NCBI GenBank assembly: GCA_023401045.1
Contig: JAEXEM010000018.1
Span: forward strand, 1 to 8,758
Length of the DNA stretch: 8,758 nt
Direction: 5' to 3'
DNA from: Actinomycetes bacterium
GTDB lineage: Bacteria; Actinomycetota; Actinomycetes; Actinomycetales; Cellulomonadaceae
Positions 7,039 to 8,758 of this stretch are shown piece after piece. How positions within the stretch are numbered: position 1 is the stretch's first letter; each line of letters opens with the position of its first letter. The notes beneath the pieces were generated by a model that worked only from the letters and a program-made list of their open reading frames with translations, was not told the DNA's origin and ran no database searches. The position numbers were made by a program, and so were the translations under genes.

Positions 7039-8058
7039 GTGCGCCTCTCCACCCCGACGTCCGTCGACGCGATCCCGGCCGGCACCGCCGCCGGTGACGT
7101 CGTGGCCCTCGAGGCCGTCCCCGCGGACGCGGACGCCGCCGTCGCCACGCGAGGGACGGCGGGCACGTGGGCGCGGGTGCGGGGCACGGTCGGCGCGTAC
7201 GTCGCGCTCACCAAGCCGCGGGTCATCGAGCTGCTGCTCATCACGACGGTCCCGACGATGTTCCTCGCCGCGCAGGGCTTCCCCTCGCTGTGGCTCGTCC
7301 TCGCCACGCTCGTGGGCGGATCGGCAGCGGCGGGCTCGGCGAACACGTTCAACCAGTACCTCGAGCACGACATCGACCGGCTGATGAACCGGACCCGGCG
7401 CCGGCCGATCGTCACCGGGCGGGTGAGCCCGCGCGCCGCGCTCGTGTTCGCCTACGTCCTGGGGGCGGCGTCGCTCACGTGGCTGTGGGTCGTCGTCAAC
7501 CCCGCGTCAGCGCTCTTCGCGCTCGCCGCCATCGTCATCTACGTCGTCGGCTACACGATGCTCCTCAAGCGGCGCACACCGCAGAACATCGTGTGGGGAG
7601 GTGCCGCCGGCTGCATGCCGATCGTCATCGGCTGGTCGGCCGTCACCGGGTCCGTCTCGTGGGAGGCGGTCCTCCTCTTCGGCGTCGTCTTCTTCTGGAC
7701 CCCGCCGCACTACTGGCCGCTGTCGATGAAGTTCCGCCGGGACTACGCCGCCGCGGGCGTGCCGATGCTCCCGGTCGTCGCACCGGACACCAAGGTCGCG
7801 CGGCAGATGATCGCGTACACGCTGGCGATGATCGCCTGCTCGCTGCTGCTCGTCCCCGTCGGCGGCATGACGTGGGTGTACGGCGTGGTCGCTGCCGGTC
7901 TGGGGGCGTGGTTCCTCTGGTCGTGCATCGGGCTCATGCGGCGTGCCGACGACCCCGCACGTGGTCCGCTGCGCGCCATGAGCGTGTTCCACGGGTCGAT
8001 CACGTACCTCACGCTGCTGTCCGTCGCCGTCACGGTCGACGTCTTCCTGCCCCTGTGA
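7039..8058 (+). CDS. ctaB: Protoheme IX farnesyltransferase (heme O synthase)
   Basis: This membrane enzyme of the UbiA prenyltransferase superfamily adds farnesyl to heme B to give heme O, the precursor of heme A for cytochrome c oxidase. The hydrophobic helices expected of the family are seen from about residue 58 onward. The prenyl-diphosphate motif is at 105-114 ([10 protein letters not shown], then RTRRRP); its first acidic residue is Glu109 where CyoE of E. coli has Asp. The [12 protein letters not shown] loop and [13 protein letters not shown] (from Asp235) are also characteristic. The conserved part begins at YVALTKPRV (Tyr54). With the chosen GTG at 7039 the product has 339 residues and an Ala/Asp-rich N-terminal extension of about 50. 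The start is uncertain: there is no clear ribosome binding site, the frame stays open upstream, and ATG 6949 or GTG 7177 remain possible. Confidence 0.95.
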   Translation: MRLSTPTSVDAIPAGTAAGDVVALEAVPADADAAVATRGTAGTWARVRGTVGAYVALTKPRVIELLLITTVPTMFLAAQGFPSLWLVLATLVGGSAAAGSANTFNQYLEHDIDRLMNRTRRRPIVTGRVSPRAALVFAYVLGAASLTWLWVVVNPASALFALAAIVIYVVGYTMLLKRRTPQNIVWGGAAGCMPIVIGWSAVTGSVSWEAVLLFGVVFFWTPPHYWPLSMKFRRDYAAAGVPMLPVVAPDTKVARQMIAYTLAMIACSLLLVPVGGMTWVYGVVAAGLGAWFLWSCIGLMRRADDPARGPLRAMSVFHGSITYLTLLSVAVTVDVFLPL

Positions 8059-8068
8059 CCGCCGGGCC

Positions 8069-8758
8069 GTGGCCGACCGCCTGACCGCCGCGCTCGAGGG
8101 CTACCTCGCGCACCTCGCGGTCGAGCGTGGGCTCGCCACCCACACGCTGGCGGCCTACCGGCGCGACCTCGAGCGCTACGTCGCCCACCTGCGGTCCGTC
8201 GGACGCTCGGACCCCGCGGACGTCACCGAGCGGGACGTCGAGGACTACGTCACCGTGCTGCGCACGGGCGCGGACGGCCGTGCCGCGCTCTCCGCCTCGT
8301 CGGCCGCGCGCAGCGTCGTCGCGATGCGCGGCTGGCACAGGTTCCTCGCGCTCGACGGGCTCGCGCCGACGGACGCCGCGGCGCAGGTCCGCCCACCGGC
8401 GCAGCCGAGGCGGCTGCCCAAGGCGATCTCGGTCGACGCCGTCGGGCGGCTCATCGACGCCGCAGGCCTCGGCGACGGCCCGGTCCCGCTGCGCGACCGG
8501 GCGCTGCTCGAGCTCGTCTACTCGACGGGCGCCCGCATCTCGGAGGCCGTCGGGCTCGACGTCGACGACCTCGACCTCACGGCCGGGCGCGGTGCGGTGC
8601 GGCTGCTCGGCAAGGGCGGCAAGGAGCGCGTCGTCCCGGTCGGGTCGTACGCGCTCGAGGCCGTCGAGGCGTACCTCGTGCGCGGCCGCCCGGCGCTCGC
8701 CGGTGCGGGCCGCGGCACGGCCGCGGTGTTCCTCAACACCCGGGGGGCGCGTCTGAGC
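8069..8758 (+). CDS. xerD: XerD-type site-specific tyrosine recombinase, 3' part beyond the window edge
   Basis: Xer recombinases act at dif sites to resolve chromosome dimers at cell division. The visible 230 codons start with GTG at 8069 and stay open to the last base. Residues 1 to about 100 form the helical DNA-binding (SAM-like) domain, with the typical [27 protein letters not shown] opening cut short here as [10 protein letters not shown]...TLAAYRRDL. The catalytic domain follows a Pro/Arg-rich linker near residue 120. The first catalytic arginine is Arg156 in TGARISE and the catalytic lysine is Lys182 in [10 protein letters not shown], matching Arg148 and Lys172 of E. coli XerD. The His-x-x-Arg, His and Tyr residues lie beyond the edge, so completeness cannot be judged. 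It begins 10 bp after the ctaB stop without a strong ribosome binding site, suggesting cotranscription. XerD is preferred over XerC by sequence feel only. Confidence 0.9.
   Translation, partial: MADRLTAALEGYLAHLAVERGLATHTLAAYRRDLERYVAHLRSVGRSDPADVTERDVEDYVTVLRTGADGRAALSASSAARSVVAMRGWHRFLALDGLAPTDAAAQVRPPAQPRRLPKAISVDAVGRLIDAAGLGDGPVPLRDRALLELVYSTGARISEAVGLDVDDLDLTAGRGAVRLLGKGGKERVVPVGSYALEAVEAYLVRGRPALAGAGRGTAAVFLNTRGARLS

Noticed and set aside
7004..7384. Short open frame from ATG 7004 overlapping the start of ctaB
   Set aside because: It is in a different frame from the conserved CtaB core and is Arg/Ser/Pro-rich with no domain.
8069..8758. Tyrosine recombinase as the integrase of a mobile element
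   Set aside because: The sequence resembles housekeeping XerD, and no attachment repeats, tRNA gene or phage genes are nearby. The flanking genes are core metabolism.
1..8758. RNA genes, CRISPR arrays, insertion sequences or an undescribed multi-gene system
   Set aside because: No tRNA-like cloverleaf, spaced direct repeats, transposase or unknown gene cluster was seen. All coding space is filled by known core families.

Overview
The window is a high-GC actinobacterial chromosome segment. Strong G/C bias at third codon positions, frequent GTG starts and the gene order point to Actinomycetota, most likely Micrococcales and perhaps a Cellulomonas-like genus. That genus-level guess is inference from overall character; no search was run.

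Layout. Positions 1-6681, all on the minus strand and read right to left, hold a pentose phosphate pathway operon: tkt (transketolase), tal (transaldolase), zwf (glucose-6-phosphate dehydrogenase), opcA (G6PDH assembly/activator protein) and pgl (6-phosphogluconolactonase, running off the left edge with no stop in view). A 357-bp divergent intergenic region (6682-7038) follows. On the plus strand come ctaB (protoheme IX farnesyltransferase, 7039-8058) and, 10 bp later, the first 230 codons of a XerD-type tyrosine recombinase (8069 to the right edge). Divergent ctaB and tkt-tal-zwf-opcA-pgl is a known actinobacterial arrangement, as in mycobacteria.

How the genes work together. Zwf with OpcA oxidises glucose-6-phosphate to 6-phosphogluconolactone and makes NADPH. 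Pgl hydrolyses the lactone. Tkt and Tal interconvert the sugar phosphates of the non-oxidative branch. tal/zwf and zwf/opcA overlap by four bases in the form GTGA, so zwf and its partner opcA are probably translationally coupled. tkt is set apart from tal by an 80-bp gap containing a perfect 14-bp all-G/C hairpin, which could tune expression of the downstream genes. CtaB makes heme O for the terminal oxidase. XerD resolves chromosome dimers, and its position right behind ctaB suggests a shared transcript.

The least explained part is the tkt/ctaB intergenic region. It holds a LacI/GalR-type palindrome with a central CG almost midway between the two start codons, two other operator-like inverted repeats, and a possible alternative-pairing element just before the tkt ribosome binding site. 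All genes belong to familiar families. I saw no RNA genes, CRISPR, insertion sequences or new multi-gene system. The candidates worth a second look are regulatory.
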